From DATKMS01 sp041497995 (GTDB lineage: Bacteria; Desulfobacterota; Binatia; HRBIN30), in NCBI GenBank assembly GCA_041497995.1, contig JBGQHM010000009.1, positions 1-41,535 on the forward strand: a DNA stretch of 41,535 bases. Direction: 5' to 3'. The notes beneath the pieces are model-generated. The model did no database searches. It saw only the letters and a list, made by a program, of their open reading frames with translations, and was not told where the DNA came from. Each line of letters starts with the position of its first letter. Position 1 is the stretch's first letter. This document shows, piece after piece, positions 23,607 to 33,996 of the stretch. Position numbers and translations under genes: made by a program.

Positions 23607-25721
23607 TCACACGGGCGGGTCGTACCAGATCGGCGAGGTCCATGCGCGTTCTTGGATGGTCTTTGGCGCTGCCGGGTCTAGACACGCGGATGGCCGTTCT
23701 TCGGGTGCCAGCCGGTTGCACACCCACGTGTTCCAGCGACACGTTGGATTCTCTAGTACGCGGACGTAGTAGAACGCGACCTGCGTCGCGTTGAAGGCGG
23801 GGTCGCTCCACACGGTGCAGAGGCTGTCAGCGCCAGAGCCCTGCGGGGTACAGGACGCGAGATCGACGCTGGCGCCGTTGTTGGCATCGCCGGCGACGTC
23901 GTACACCTGCTGGTGTGCCGCACCGTTCTCAATCCATCCCTTGACGACCTGTAGGCGCTGGAGTTGCGCACCCGGGTGTTCCGCTGTGCCGGGGTCACGC
24001 AATGCGGTGATCACCAAGGTCGGCGCTGTTGCGCCGATCGGCGGTGCCATGAGGACACCACCCATTGGTACGCCACGAGCGTAGCCCACCTGCGTCAGAT
24101 TCGGATCAGCGCACAATCCGCTCGGCAGATCCCACCCAGCGAAGACGCGCGCGGTGATGCGCGTGCCGCTGGTGGCGAAGGTCTCCTTGCGGCGGAGCGA
24201 TTCGAAGATGCTGGATCGCGAGTTCTCTTCGGCCCACACGCCGGTGAGTGCGCCCGGGCTGAAGATGAGGCCGCCGGTCCCCACGGTGCCGCCGCCCAAC
24301 AGGGTGGTGGGGGTGCCGTCCGTCTTCCCTTGATGACCCATGAAAGCCCACTCCTCAGTGAACCCGGGAGTGCCGTTGTGCGTATCCGTGCTGCCGACGA
24401 AGCCGAGACGGTACGGGTTCGCGCCGATCCGTTCCTCCTCCTGCAGGCCCGCGAGGAGTGCGCCACGAACGAAGTCGAGTCGGGACACGCAGCCCCCGTC
24501 GGCAGCGCCCTGTTGCCCGGTGCCGTTGACGCAATCGACGATTCTGCCTTGGCGACGTTTCTCGAACTCGCACTGCTCATCGGGAGCGCCGACGATGCCG
24601 GAGAGCCCGTTCCTGCATTCGGAGTTGCCCTTGTGCTGGTAGATCTCCACGAGGGGTTCGATTGCGGTACGCAGCTGTGCCTGTGCCCGCTGCTGGTCGA
24701 TGGTCTGTGCGCCGGGATACTCGACGAAGAACATGCGCCCGTTGCTTTCGTTGGAGTTGTGCGGGATGGCCAGGACGTCGCAGCCAGTGCCAGCGTCAAG
24801 ACACGCGGCCCGCAACTCGCGCCACAATCCTTGTGGCGTCGGTTCCTCGAACGCGGAGATCGGAAACGGTACGCGGTCATTGCGAAAAATGACGTTGCGA
24901 TGCAGCGTGCTGCCCCCGGGGCTGCGGGAGTACTCGTACGCGACGAAGGCGGTGAACACGCAGCGGTCGTATGCGGCGGCTGCAGCCTCCTGGACACGCT
25001 CCCAGACATCGCCGGCGGCGTGGAGGCACACACCATTGTCGCTTCCGCAGACGTCGGCGAACCGGCGCGGGTGCAACGCCGTCATCTTCACACCGAAGCC
25101 GGCGAAGGCGTTCCCGCCGCCCATGCGGAACAGCTGGCAGTTGGGTGAATCGTAGGTGGGTGAACCCGGAGTCGAGCACGTTTCCACCTCGCCAAGAAAT
25201 TCGGAGTGATCAGTGACCGCGGCGAAGTCGAGCTGGCGTTCGAGGTGGATCGTGCGCGTACCGTTGCCCTGCGCATCGAGGGGAGGCAGCGCGAGCGGTT
25301 CACCACGCGCGAAGTGATACGCCTGCAGCGGCGTCGTGCGCGTATCCCATAGATAGGCATCGAACGAGTTGCGGGTGTGTACATGCAGGTCGCCGAAGTA
25401 CACATTGCGCATCGGATTGCGCTGTGGACAGGCCTCCTCTGTGGGGGGCCCGCTGAAGCAGCCTCCAAGCGCTTTGTTCATAGCGAGCATAATCTCGTCG
25501 ATCGTGATCTGTCCGTTCGCGTCCGCATCGCCAGCCGGGCAGGCGGCGACGTCCGCGTTGCCGAGGACCACGTCGACCATCGCGACGATCTCGTCGACCG
25601 TTACCGTGTGAGACCCGTTGCAATCGCCCGGGCAGGATTCCTCGAGGGTTGTGCCGCCGCATGGTGCAACCACGAAGAGCCACCAGCTCAATGAAAGGGT
25701 ACCCGCGACCGGGAACTTCAT
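23607..25721 (-). CDS. exported DUF3604 protein with paired EF-hand domain
   Basis: The 704-residue protein has a signal peptide, then a dockerin-like pair of EF-hand loops (DCNGSHTVTVDE near residue 33 and DADANGQITIDE near residue 65) that should bind Ca2+. The DUF3604 domain follows from about residue 105: YFGDLHVHTRNSFDAY, FAAVTDHSEF, RNVIFRND, AIPHNSNESNG, EIYQHKGNSEC, FVGSTDTHNGTPG, and the C-terminal RAWTSPIWYD. The metal-ligand pattern (HxH, DH, H, DTH) matches PHP-type hydrolases. It shares all family motifs with the DUF3604 lipoprotein near 2571 but belongs to another subgroup. No ribosome site is obvious at the ATG. No partner genes like PpiC or HupE accompany it. Confidence 0.87.
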   Translation of the reverse strand: MKFPVAGTLSLSWWLFVVAPCGGTTLEESCPGDCNGSHTVTVDEIVAMVDVVLGNADVAACPAGDADANGQITIDEIMLAMNKALGGCFSGPPTEEACPQRNPMRNVYFGDLHVHTRNSFDAYLWDTRTTPLQAYHFARGEPLALPPLDAQGNGTRTIHLERQLDFAAVTDHSEFLGEVETCSTPGSPTYDSPNCQLFRMGGGNAFAGFGVKMTALHPRRFADVCGSDNGVCLHAAGDVWERVQEAAAAAYDRCVFTAFVAYEYSRSPGGSTLHRNVIFRNDRVPFPISAFEEPTPQGLWRELRAACLDAGTGCDVLAIPHNSNESNGRMFFVEYPGAQTIDQQRAQAQLRTAIEPLVEIYQHKGNSECRNGLSGIVGAPDEQCEFEKRRQGRIVDCVNGTGQQGAADGGCVSRLDFVRGALLAGLQEEERIGANPYRLGFVGSTDTHNGTPGFTEEWAFMGHQGKTDGTPTTLLGGGTVGTGGLIFSPGALTGVWAEENSRSSIFESLRRKETFATSGTRITARVFAGWDLPSGLCADPNLTQVGYARGVPMGGVLMAPPIGATAPTLVITALRDPGTAEHPGAQLQRLQVVKGWIENGAAHQQVYDVAGDANNGASVDLASCTPQGSGADSLCTVWSDPAFNATQVAFYYVRVLENPTCRWNTWVCNRLAPEERPSACLDPAAPKTIQERAWTSPIWYDPPV

Positions 25722-25810
25722 GCTGGGATGGTCGATACCATACGCCCACGCGGCGTGTACACTCCTAGATTGGAGCTAGCGAGGGGTGGCTGCGGACGCG
25801 GATGCTCCGC

Positions 25811-27161
<1,351 letters not shown>

Positions 27162-27169
<8 letters not shown>

Positions 27170-29264
27170 GCTGTGTCTCCACGATGCCAGCTTCGGCAGG
27201 CTCGGTCAGTGTGAGGGCGGGGAGGGTCACTGCGACCAGGGTTCCTGTGCCGGGTGTGCTACTGACCCGGATTGTGCCGCCGGCTGCGTCGACAATCGAC
27301 TTGCATTGAAAGAGTCCGATCCCGAGCCCCTGGTCCTTCGTTGTGTGGAACGGACGGAACACCTGCTCGCGCAGAAACGCTGCCGGGATGCCGATTCCGG
27401 TGTCCTGCACGTCCACCTGCCAGACGCCTCCGTCGGCGCGGATCGCCACCGTGATCTCTCCTCCTTCGATCGGCAGACTCTCGATAGCGTTGACCAGGAG
27501 ATTACAGAAGAGCTGCGCCGCTGCCGGGCGATCAAAGCGTACGAGGCACTGCCGTACGCCGACAGGCGTGATGAGCTCGACGCTGGAGCCGTGACGTAAG
27601 GCGACGCGTTGCTCGGCGATCAGGTCGCGGATCACCTCCAGCAGGTCACAGGGGGTAGGGTTTGAAGGTGTGGCAGACTCACGCGAACGCAGCCGGCCGA
27701 TCAGCGAGCGCATGCGGATGGTCGAGTCTTCAAAAGCAGCGAGCGCATCGTGCACAAATGCCGGGTCATTGCGGAACTTGGCTGCATTTTCGAGCACCAA
27801 CGACTGCTGCGCGACGAGGTTCTTCAAGTCGTGCACCACAAACGCGGAGAGGCGATGGAAAGAGCCGACTTCCCGCGCGTCGGCGACTTCCTCGCCGAGT
27901 CGGAAGAGCCCCAACGCGCTGGCAACCTGGGCGGCGATGTAGCGCACGAGTCGTCGGTCTTCATCATCCAGCAGGACCGGGCGTTCGGGGGTGCCAATCG
28001 CAAGGGCTCCTAGCACGCGCCCGTTCAGCCGCAATGCACACGCAAAGGACGAGCGCGTGTGCCCGGCAAGATGGGCTTCGTTATTGCTCTGCGAGCGCGC
28101 CGAGCCGTTAGCGGAATGAGGCTCGGGCGGTACCAGTTGCTCACGAGGATCGCCGTTGCCTTTGCCCGTCTCGGGAGGGGTAGCCGCCGTGGTTGCCGCA
28201 CGCCGCAGCTCACCGCCCGCGTCGGTTAGCCAGATACTCACGTCTGGACCCCCGAGCGCGTTCCGGCACAGAGTCGCGGCACGTTGCACGAGATCGGGCA
28301 CGGTGTGCGCGGCCGACACCAGCTCCGTCAGGCGGATCCAGACCTCCCCGTAGTCGTGCTTGCTGCGGAAGACATGCTGCCCAATCGCCACCCAGATGTG
28401 GTGCCGCCAGCGCCTTGAACCCCCGACGACCACGAGCGCGGCGATCACGGCAAAGCTGAACGCCGGCACGATCTCCGGCCCGGCGTTGTGCGCCAACTCG
28501 GTGGCCCAACCCAGGGCGACGTGGGCGGCCAAGACATAGAATGCCAGGAGGCACGCGATGGTTGCGCCATAAACGAGTCGTCGCGATGGTATCAGCGACC
28601 CGCCGGACGGCGCTTCGCGGACAGCGCCGATGGCCGAAAGCACTGCAGCAACGGTGCCCACCGCTGTGGCGGAAAGCAACGCTGTCGGGGCTACGTACCC
28701 GCGCCAGAGGACACTTGCAGCCGCCCACAGGAGGCTGGTTGCGGCACCGAGTGTGCCCACGAGCAACGCCGGGGTTGTTGCAACCCCGGCCGGGAGCCCG
28801 CCGGCTAACAACGCGACCGCCGCTCCGGTCGGTAGCGCACCGACTGCAACTGCAACCAGCCCCCAGCGTGAGAGGATCACGGCAGGCTCGGGGCCGATGC
28901 CGGTGATCCAGTCGACACCGAGTGAGAGCATCAGCACGGCTGCTGCACCGGAGGCTAGCGCCTGGACGACGAGGCAACCGCGCCAGCGTGTCCACACAAT
29001 TTCGAGGCTCCGTTCATGCAGGGCCAGAGCGGCGGCCAACCACGGTCCAGGCGCAAGACAGAGTGCAGCAAGCAGGGCGTGAACTCGTTGCGGCGAGAAC
29101 GGCAGCCGCAAGTACAGGCAAACGACGAGCGCCCAACCGGCCAGCGCAGCCAATGCCACAGCGACGACCGTCAACGAGCGCTTGCCCGATCGTGCTGCCT
29201 GATAGAACGACACAGCCGAGGCGACGGCACAGGTTGCGGCACTCAAATCGGAAGGGACTACCAT
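27162..29264 (-). CDS. prsK: XrtA/PEP-CTERM-associated histidine kinase PrsK
   Basis: The 700-residue kinase has an N-terminal membrane region of about eight helices over the first 290 residues, a GAF-like domain (about 330-450; DVSIWLTDAGGELRRA), the phospho-accepting His in FVVHDLKNLVAQQSL and an ATPase domain with NLLVNAIESL, DTGIGIP and GLGIGLFQCKSIV. This arrangement and length match the PrsK family (TIGR02916). It phosphorylates PrsR. The ATG at 29264 has no clear ribosome site. It is divergent from the Crp/Fnr gene over a 630-base gap. Confidence 0.9.
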
Positions 29265-29894
29265 GGATACACGCGTCGCGCAGATTTAGCTCCGCATGGA
29301 ATACCCCCGGTACACGCGCGCACCCAGAAAGAAGTAGCCAACCAACGCGGGAAGATTCGTTCACTTCCTGACAATTCTACCCTTTCCGGGGTGGCAGCGA
29401 GGGATCGGGTGCGCCAGCCGAGCAGGGCTCGCCTTGCTTTCGGTGTCTCGCTTAATGAACTCGATCTTCAGGCCGGACAGAAACCGAGTCACCTCGCTTG
29501 TACGGTGGGGTACCAACGCAGCAACCCTCAACTCGTGCGGTGGGATTGAGGGAGAGGATCAGCGTCACGTTCTTCGCCAATGAACTCTCCGCTGGAACGT
29601 GGATGGGGGGCGACGAAGCCTGGTCGGAGCACTCATTGGAGAGATGCAAGGAGACCTCGGATGCGGCAGTTGGAGCCATCGGGCGGACCGCGCATACCGC
29701 ACCATGCTGCGCCCCCGGCCATGCTAGGGTGAAAAGTAACGAGAAAGGCCGAGCCACAGAGCGAGTATTGACTTCTGAAGCCCGTAGATCTACGGGTGGA
29801 CACGTGTCCGTGACTTAATGCACCATAAGAGGACGAGGTTCAGTGGATGCGGTGGGCGCGGGGTGGACTAACCTGTGTTGGATTGGGAGTAGAG
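29265..29894. other. 630-base intergenic region between prsK and the Crp/Fnr gene
   Basis: I see no convincing gene here; the short open frames lack family features and ribosome sites. The notable elements are two adjacent palindromes at 29781-29809 (listed separately) and a TTGACT at 29768-29773 that could be a -35 box, with no good -10 box at the right distance. I found no clear sigma-54 promoter (TGGCAC-N5-TTGC) and no recognisable riboswitch. The length and position suggest it carries the promoters for both directions of the polysaccharide locus. Confidence 0.4.
29781..29809. promoter_or_regulatory. twin perfect palindromes upstream of the Crp/Fnr gene
   Basis: CCCGTAGATCTACGGG at 29781-29796 is a perfect 16-base palindrome and GGACACGTGTCC at 29798-29809 a perfect 12-base one; their centres are 15 bases apart, about 1.5 helix turns. 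They lie 86-114 bases before the ATG at 29895, downstream of a TTGACT at 29768. They look like binding sites for dimeric regulators, or a hairpin pair in the leader. Neither matches the Crp consensus TGTGA-N6-TCACA. Confidence 0.5.
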
Positions 29895-30707
29895 ATGCAC
29901 GACTCACAGGCTTCGCTCCAGAGCACGCTGGAGAATCTCGGTTGGCCGCGCGATGTTGCATTCGACCTCGCGCGTAGTGCTCACATCCTCTCCTACGAGA
30001 AGGCAGCGACCGTCTTCCACGCCGGCGAGCCGGCCGACTTACTCTACGTGATAATGTCCGGAGAGGTTAAGTTGTACTACGGGGACGCTGGTGGCGAGCG
30101 CTTGCTCGTCGCGATCTGTCGCCGAGGGGAGTTGATCGGATCGATGGACCTCGATCTGGCGACGGGCTGTGAGAACGAGGCGACACAGTTGTTCTCGTCT
30201 GAGGCTCTGTCTCGCTGCAAACTCGCCATCATCACAAAGGCGCGTGTAGTGCACGCCGTCCGTGACCTGGGCGCGCCGGACATCCTGGCGCTTCTGCAGC
30301 GTACAAACCGCGATTGGGTGCGGTTCTGCAGCCGCTTCCTCGCGTTCTTGATGATGGACGTGCGCAGTCGTCTCGCCTACGCCATCAGTGAGGTCGCCGA
30401 CACGTTCGGCATCGCGGACCCACGCGGCCGGCTCATTCCGCTGCGGCTCTCACATGAAGATTTCGGCGAACTTGTGGGCGCGTCGCGACCCATGGTGAGC
30501 AAGCACCTCAAGGAGCTGGCCGAGGCTGGTGTTTTTTACAAACAAAACGGACGCTACATCCTGTCGCACGCGGACCGGGCTGGGATGGCCCTCACGCAGG
30601 CTACGGCCGCCGGGGGCAAGCGCCCTACGGATGGTGGTGGCCTTGCGCGCAAGGGACTGAGGCCTCGGTCCTCCCGGCGCGATCACGTGACGGCTGTCGC
30701 TGTCTAG
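29895..30707 (+). CDS. Crp/Fnr-family transcription regulator
   Basis: The 270-residue protein has an N-terminal cyclic-nucleotide-binding fold (about residues 15-130; ATVFHAGEPADLLYVIMSGEVKLYY, LLVAICRRGELIGSMDL), a dimerisation helix (SRFLAFLMMDVRSRLAYAISEVA) and a C-terminal winged helix with LSHEDFGELVGASRPMVSKHLKEL. The RxSxR-type cNMP phosphate-binding loop is not kept, so the ligand is not obviously cAMP. Scattered cysteines do not form an Fnr cluster. A 40-residue Gly/Arg-rich tail follows the DNA-binding domain. ATG 29895 has GGGAG upstream and is preferred to 29847. It sits at the head of the polysaccharide operon and probably regulates it. Confidence 0.87.
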   Translation: MHDSQASLQSTLENLGWPRDVAFDLARSAHILSYEKAATVFHAGEPADLLYVIMSGEVKLYYGDAGGERLLVAICRRGELIGSMDLDLATGCENEATQLFSSEALSRCKLAIITKARVVHAVRDLGAPDILALLQRTNRDWVRFCSRFLAFLMMDVRSRLAYAISEVADTFGIADPRGRLIPLRLSHEDFGELVGASRPMVSKHLKELAEAGVFYKQNGRYILSHADRAGMALTQATAAGGKRPTDGGGLARKGLRPRSSRRDHVTAVAV

Positions 30708-30709
30708 TT

Positions 30710-30723
30710 GGTGCATAAGCACC
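30710..30723. other. small hairpin after the Crp/Fnr gene
   Basis: GGTGC-ATAA-GCACC begins three bases after the Crp/Fnr stop. It is a short 5-bp stem without T-run, so a weak terminator or attenuator at most. Confidence 0.3.
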
Positions 30724-30789
30724 GTCGCCGCATAACATCCCGGTTCCGATTTGCCTGACCGCGCGCCTTGGCCCGGATAGGCTACGGGC

Positions 30790-31713
30790 GTGGCTGTCTA
30801 CGACTCGTTCTACGGCTTTCGAGCCTCGCCGTTCCGTGTCACACCAGATCCGGAATTTCTGTTCCTGAGTCGGCGACACCGGGAGGCCCTTGCCGGCCTG
30901 ATGTACGCGGTGAGCGATGCGAAGGGATTTGCGATGCTCACTGGCGAAGTGGGCACCGGCAAAACCACGCTCGTGCACGCTGTCCTGACGCAGTTGGGTG
31001 AGGGCGTCAGGAGCGCGGTCGTCCTCAACCCCAACTTGTCGCGTCGTGACCTCTATCGTCACCTGCTCGCCGAGTTCCGTTTGCCGTTAGGCCGCTCGAT
31101 TGTCGAACACAGTCGAACGCTCGAGGGGTTCTTGCTCGAGCAGTTCCGGGCCGGTGTTCGGGTCGTGGTGGTGATCGATGAAGCGCACGGCCTGTCTGCG
31201 GAGATCCTCGAAGAGATTCGACTGCTCTCGAACTTTGAGACGGCGCAAGCAAAGCTCCTCCAGGTGCTTCTTATCGGCCAGCCGGAGCTTGTGGCCCGTT
31301 TGCAACAGCCCGACCTTCGCCAGCTGCGGCAGCGGCTCGCCTTCCGCTTGGAGCTCGAGCCGCTGGCGTTCCCTGAGACTATCGCTTACATGCGTGCACG
31401 GTTGGCCACCGCCGGTGGAGCGCCAGACCTCTTCACTCCCGGGGCGTGTGCGGTGCTCCACCGCTTCAGCGGTGGTGTGCCACGTTTGATCAACATCCTG
31501 TGTGACAATGCACTCGTATCCGGATTCGTGCGTGATCAGAAGCAGATCGTCAGCCGACTGGTGTATGCCGCGGCGCGTGATCTGAAGTTGCCGGCGCTGA
31601 GCCGCGTTTCGCTGTGGGATCGTGTGCGGGCACGTTTCGACCGGGCCGAGAACGTGCCGGATGTGCGCACCGTAGGCCGAGCCGCCTTGCGCGTGCCGGA
31701 GGCATCCAAGTGA
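30790..31713 (+). CDS. XrtA/PEP-CTERM-associated AAA ATPase
   Basis: The 307-residue ATPase opens with YDSFYGFRASPFRVTPDPEFLFLS, has Walker A GEVGTGKTTLV, Walker B VVVIDEAHGLS and FSGGVPRLINILCDNAL, all typical of the ExeA/GspA-like ATPase found in exosortase-linked polysaccharide loci (TIGR03015). Its role there is not settled; it may power assembly or export at the inner membrane. The start is a GTG at 30790. Its stop overlaps the GTG of the sugar transferase. It is somewhat shorter at the C-terminus than I expect for the family. Confidence 0.87.
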   Translation: MAVYDSFYGFRASPFRVTPDPEFLFLSRRHREALAGLMYAVSDAKGFAMLTGEVGTGKTTLVHAVLTQLGEGVRSAVVLNPNLSRRDLYRHLLAEFRLPLGRSIVEHSRTLEGFLLEQFRAGVRVVVVIDEAHGLSAEILEEIRLLSNFETAQAKLLQVLLIGQPELVARLQQPDLRQLRQRLAFRLELEPLAFPETIAYMRARLATAGGAPDLFTPGACAVLHRFSGGVPRLINILCDNALVSGFVRDQKQIVSRLVYAAARDLKLPALSRVSLWDRVRARFDRAENVPDVRTVGRAALRVPEASK

Positions 31714-33110
31714 GCAACCGGCACTACTCGCCTCGCAGTATCAGCATTGTCGTCACCGAGCTGGCGTGGTTGCTCATCAGCCTGGGCGCTGCGGTGGGGA
31801 TCGACCTGACGCTGCAGCGATCCGACATCCATCCCATCCGGCTCCTCCAGCAAGTGAGCTTCGCCAGCCTGCTGTACGTCGGTGCGTTCTACTACGCCGA
31901 CCTCTACAACTTTTCCGAGCTGCGGTTACGCCGTGAGGTGGTTTCTGCAGGAGTTCGCGCATTCAGCACACTAGCCCTGGTCTTCGGCGTGCTTTTTCTG
32001 TTCACGCAGCGACTCGCGATCCACTCATCGACGATCCTGGTGCACCTCGTGCTGACGACGGCCTTCATCATCGTCATACGCACACGCATCGATGGGGTTC
32101 TCACGCGCTATGGTGTCTTCACACGCACGGCGATTGTTGGCACCGGCCCCGAGGCACGCGCCTTGGCGGAACAGATCGCACGGCGTCCGGAAAACGGCCA
32201 CAAGTTGGTATGGTTTGTATCGGTTGATCCGCAAGTCAGCACGATTGATGTGCACACACCGAACCCCGGAGTCCGCGCGGTCCCCGTCATACCAGCCGCA
32301 ACGCTCCTGCAACGCGCTCGCGACGAGGGCGTCAAGCGCATCTTGGTTGCCACCGCAGATCTCGGCGACCGCCTACCAGTCGACGAGCTGCTGCGCTGCA
32401 AAGCCGAGGGGTTGGGGGTTGAGGACGGGCACACGTTTTACGAGCGGCTCCTCGGGCGTATCCTGACGGAACGCTTGCGCCCGGAGTGGCTGATATTCTC
32501 GGGCGGTTTCGCGCGCTCAGCTGGTGCGCGTGCTGCCAAACGGATGGTGGACCTGGCTGCGGCAATCGGCTTGCTTGTCGTGACGCTGCCGCTCTGCCTG
32601 GTGGTTGCCTTGGTGATCAAACTGGAAGATGGGGGGCCGGTGTTCTTCGGCCAAGTGCGGGTCGGCTGGCGGGGAAAGCTGTTCACGTTGCGGAAGTTCC
32701 GGTCCATGCGAGTCGACGCGGAAGCGCAGACCGGTCCCACGTGGGCTGACACGAACGACGCACGAGTGACGAGAGTCGGACGCTGGGTTCGGTCCTTGAG
32801 AATTGACGAGATTCCCCAAGCCTGGAATGTTCTGCAGGGAGACATGTCATTTGTGGGCCCTCGTCCGGAGCGGCCCGAATTTGTGGCCACGCTTCGTCAG
32901 CAGATTCCGTACTACGAATACCGCCACGCGGTGCGTCCCGGAATCACTGGTTGGGCGCAAGTGAAACTCCCCTACACCGCAACGGTGGAGGATGCGCGCG
33001 AGAAGCTCGAGTATGACCTGTACTACCTGAAGAACTTTTCGGTGCTGATGGACCTCTTCATTTTGTTCCGCACCGTGAAGATCATTCTCTTCGGCTGGGG
33101 CAGTCGATGA
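31710..33110 (+). CDS. XrtA-associated undecaprenyl-phosphate sugar transferase
   Basis: The 466-residue protein starts the exopolysaccharide repeat unit by linking a sugar-1-phosphate to undecaprenyl phosphate in the inner membrane. Seen: four N-terminal membrane segments in the first 120 residues, a Rossmann-like middle domain (TAIVGTGPEARALAEQI), a fifth membrane segment (AAIGLLVVTLPLCLVVALVI), and the catalytic domain with FFGQVRVGWRGKLFTLRKFRSM, RSLRIDEIPQAWNVLQGDMS, VGPRPERPEF and RPGITGWAQV. This fits TIGR03013/TIGR03025-type enzymes. GTG 31710 overlaps the ATPase stop (GTGA), so translation is coupled. Confidence 0.9.
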   Translation: MSNRHYSPRSISIVVTELAWLLISLGAAVGIDLTLQRSDIHPIRLLQQVSFASLLYVGAFYYADLYNFSELRLRREVVSAGVRAFSTLALVFGVLFLFTQRLAIHSSTILVHLVLTTAFIIVIRTRIDGVLTRYGVFTRTAIVGTGPEARALAEQIARRPENGHKLVWFVSVDPQVSTIDVHTPNPGVRAVPVIPAATLLQRARDEGVKRILVATADLGDRLPVDELLRCKAEGLGVEDGHTFYERLLGRILTERLRPEWLIFSGGFARSAGARAAKRMVDLAAAIGLLVVTLPLCLVVALVIKLEDGGPVFFGQVRVGWRGKLFTLRKFRSMRVDAEAQTGPTWADTNDARVTRVGRWVRSLRIDEIPQAWNVLQGDMSFVGPRPERPEFVATLRQQIPYYEYRHAVRPGITGWAQVKLPYTATVEDAREKLEYDLYYLKNFSVLMDLFILFRTVKIILFGWGSR

Positions 33111-33121
33111 GATTGGCGTGG

Positions 33122-33137
33122 CACCGCAGGCGCGGTG
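33122..33137. other. short hairpin after the sugar transferase gene
   Basis: CACCGC-AGGC-GCGGTG starts 12 bases after the sugar transferase stop. The 229-base gap before the export gene holds no other clear element. The stem could limit read-through between the two halves of the polysaccharide locus. Confidence 0.3.
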
Positions 33138-33339
33138 GTATGCGCGGGAGCTGGCCACCAGACCAGGTCACGCTGCCGCAGAGGCCCCGATGACGACGGG
33201 CGCCGACCGTTCTTTCTGTACGAAAGGCCATCTTGATTCCGTGCGTTGTTAGCAGACCATTTCTCACGAGTGCTGGTACGCACCCAGACGGATACGGGTC
33301 GCGATTGCACCAATGGCCCGTACCGTAGGAGGTCGCTTC

Positions 33340-33951
33340 ATGAGGGAACCACGCCGGATTCAGGGAAGCCGGCGAAGGCGAATGGGCGGAGCCATATGCG
33401 CGCTGGCTCTGCTCTTGAGTGGCTGCTTCAAGTCTCATCCCGGTTTGCCCGGCTTGGAGCAGCGCGACCCTGCCGCACCCACTCAGTACCAGATCGGCGC
33501 CGACGACAGCCTGGATGTCATTGTCTGGCGAGAAGAGAAGGTTTCCGGACTGGTGCAGGTGCGGCCGGACGGTATGATCACGATTCCTCTGTTGGGCGAT
33601 GTCCCGGCTGCAGGCCTGACGCCGGAGCAACTGGCCGACAACCTTCGCCAGGGATTGGCACGATACATTGACGCTCCCAACGTCGTCGTCCGCGTCACCG
33701 CTATGGGGAGCCGCCGCTTCTTTGTGATCGGCAAGGTCCCCAAACCAGGAATGTACGACATGCGTCCAAACCAGACCTTCCTGCAAGCGATTGCGATGGC
33801 AGGAGGGTTCAGCGAGTTTGCCAGTCGCGGCAGCGTACGGATCGTCCGCAAGGGTGGCGGAGTGGCGGTGGAGCCGGACTACGACGCCATCGCCAAGGGC
33901 GCCGAGCCAGATGTGCGGCTCGAGCCCAACGATACGATCATCGTGCCGTAG
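33340..33951 (+). CDS. Wza-like polysaccharide export lipoprotein
   Basis: The 203-residue outer-membrane auxiliary protein has a lipoprotein signal (ICALALLLSGC, lipobox Cys near residue 28), a Poly_export domain (YQIGADDSLDVIVWREEKVSGLVQVRPDGMITIPLLGDV, with AAGLTPEQLADNL) and one SLBB domain (FFVIGKVPKPGMYDM, LQAIAMAGGFSEFA, VRLEPNDTIIVP). This short form is the one linked to XrtA loci (TIGR03027). ATG 33340 has AGGAGG 8 bases upstream and is preferred to 33313. It should form the export channel for the polysaccharide with the chain-length protein that follows 45 bases downstream. Confidence 0.9.
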   Translation: MREPRRIQGSRRRRMGGAICALALLLSGCFKSHPGLPGLEQRDPAAPTQYQIGADDSLDVIVWREEKVSGLVQVRPDGMITIPLLGDVPAAGLTPEQLADNLRQGLARYIDAPNVVVRVTAMGSRRFFVIGKVPKPGMYDMRPNQTFLQAIAMAGGFSEFASRGSVRIVRKGGGVAVEPDYDAIAKGAEPDVRLEPNDTIIVP

Positions 33952-33996
33952 GACGGGCACCGGCGCCTAGGCTCCACCCAACGCTACCGAACGACC

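Noticed and set aside
23964..25148. Plus-strand open frame of 394 codons antisense to the second DUF3604 gene
   Set aside because: No domain or signal; it is explained by codon bias of the real gene.
29498..29818. 106-codon plus-strand frame before the Crp/Fnr gene
   Set aside because: It runs through both palindromes, has no good ribosome site and shows no family features.
33111..33339. GG-N10-GC pattern at the start of the gap before the Wza-like gene, as a sigma-54 promoter
   Set aside because: The -12 part reads GCGCG rather than TTGCA and the pattern coincides with a hairpin; too weak to call.
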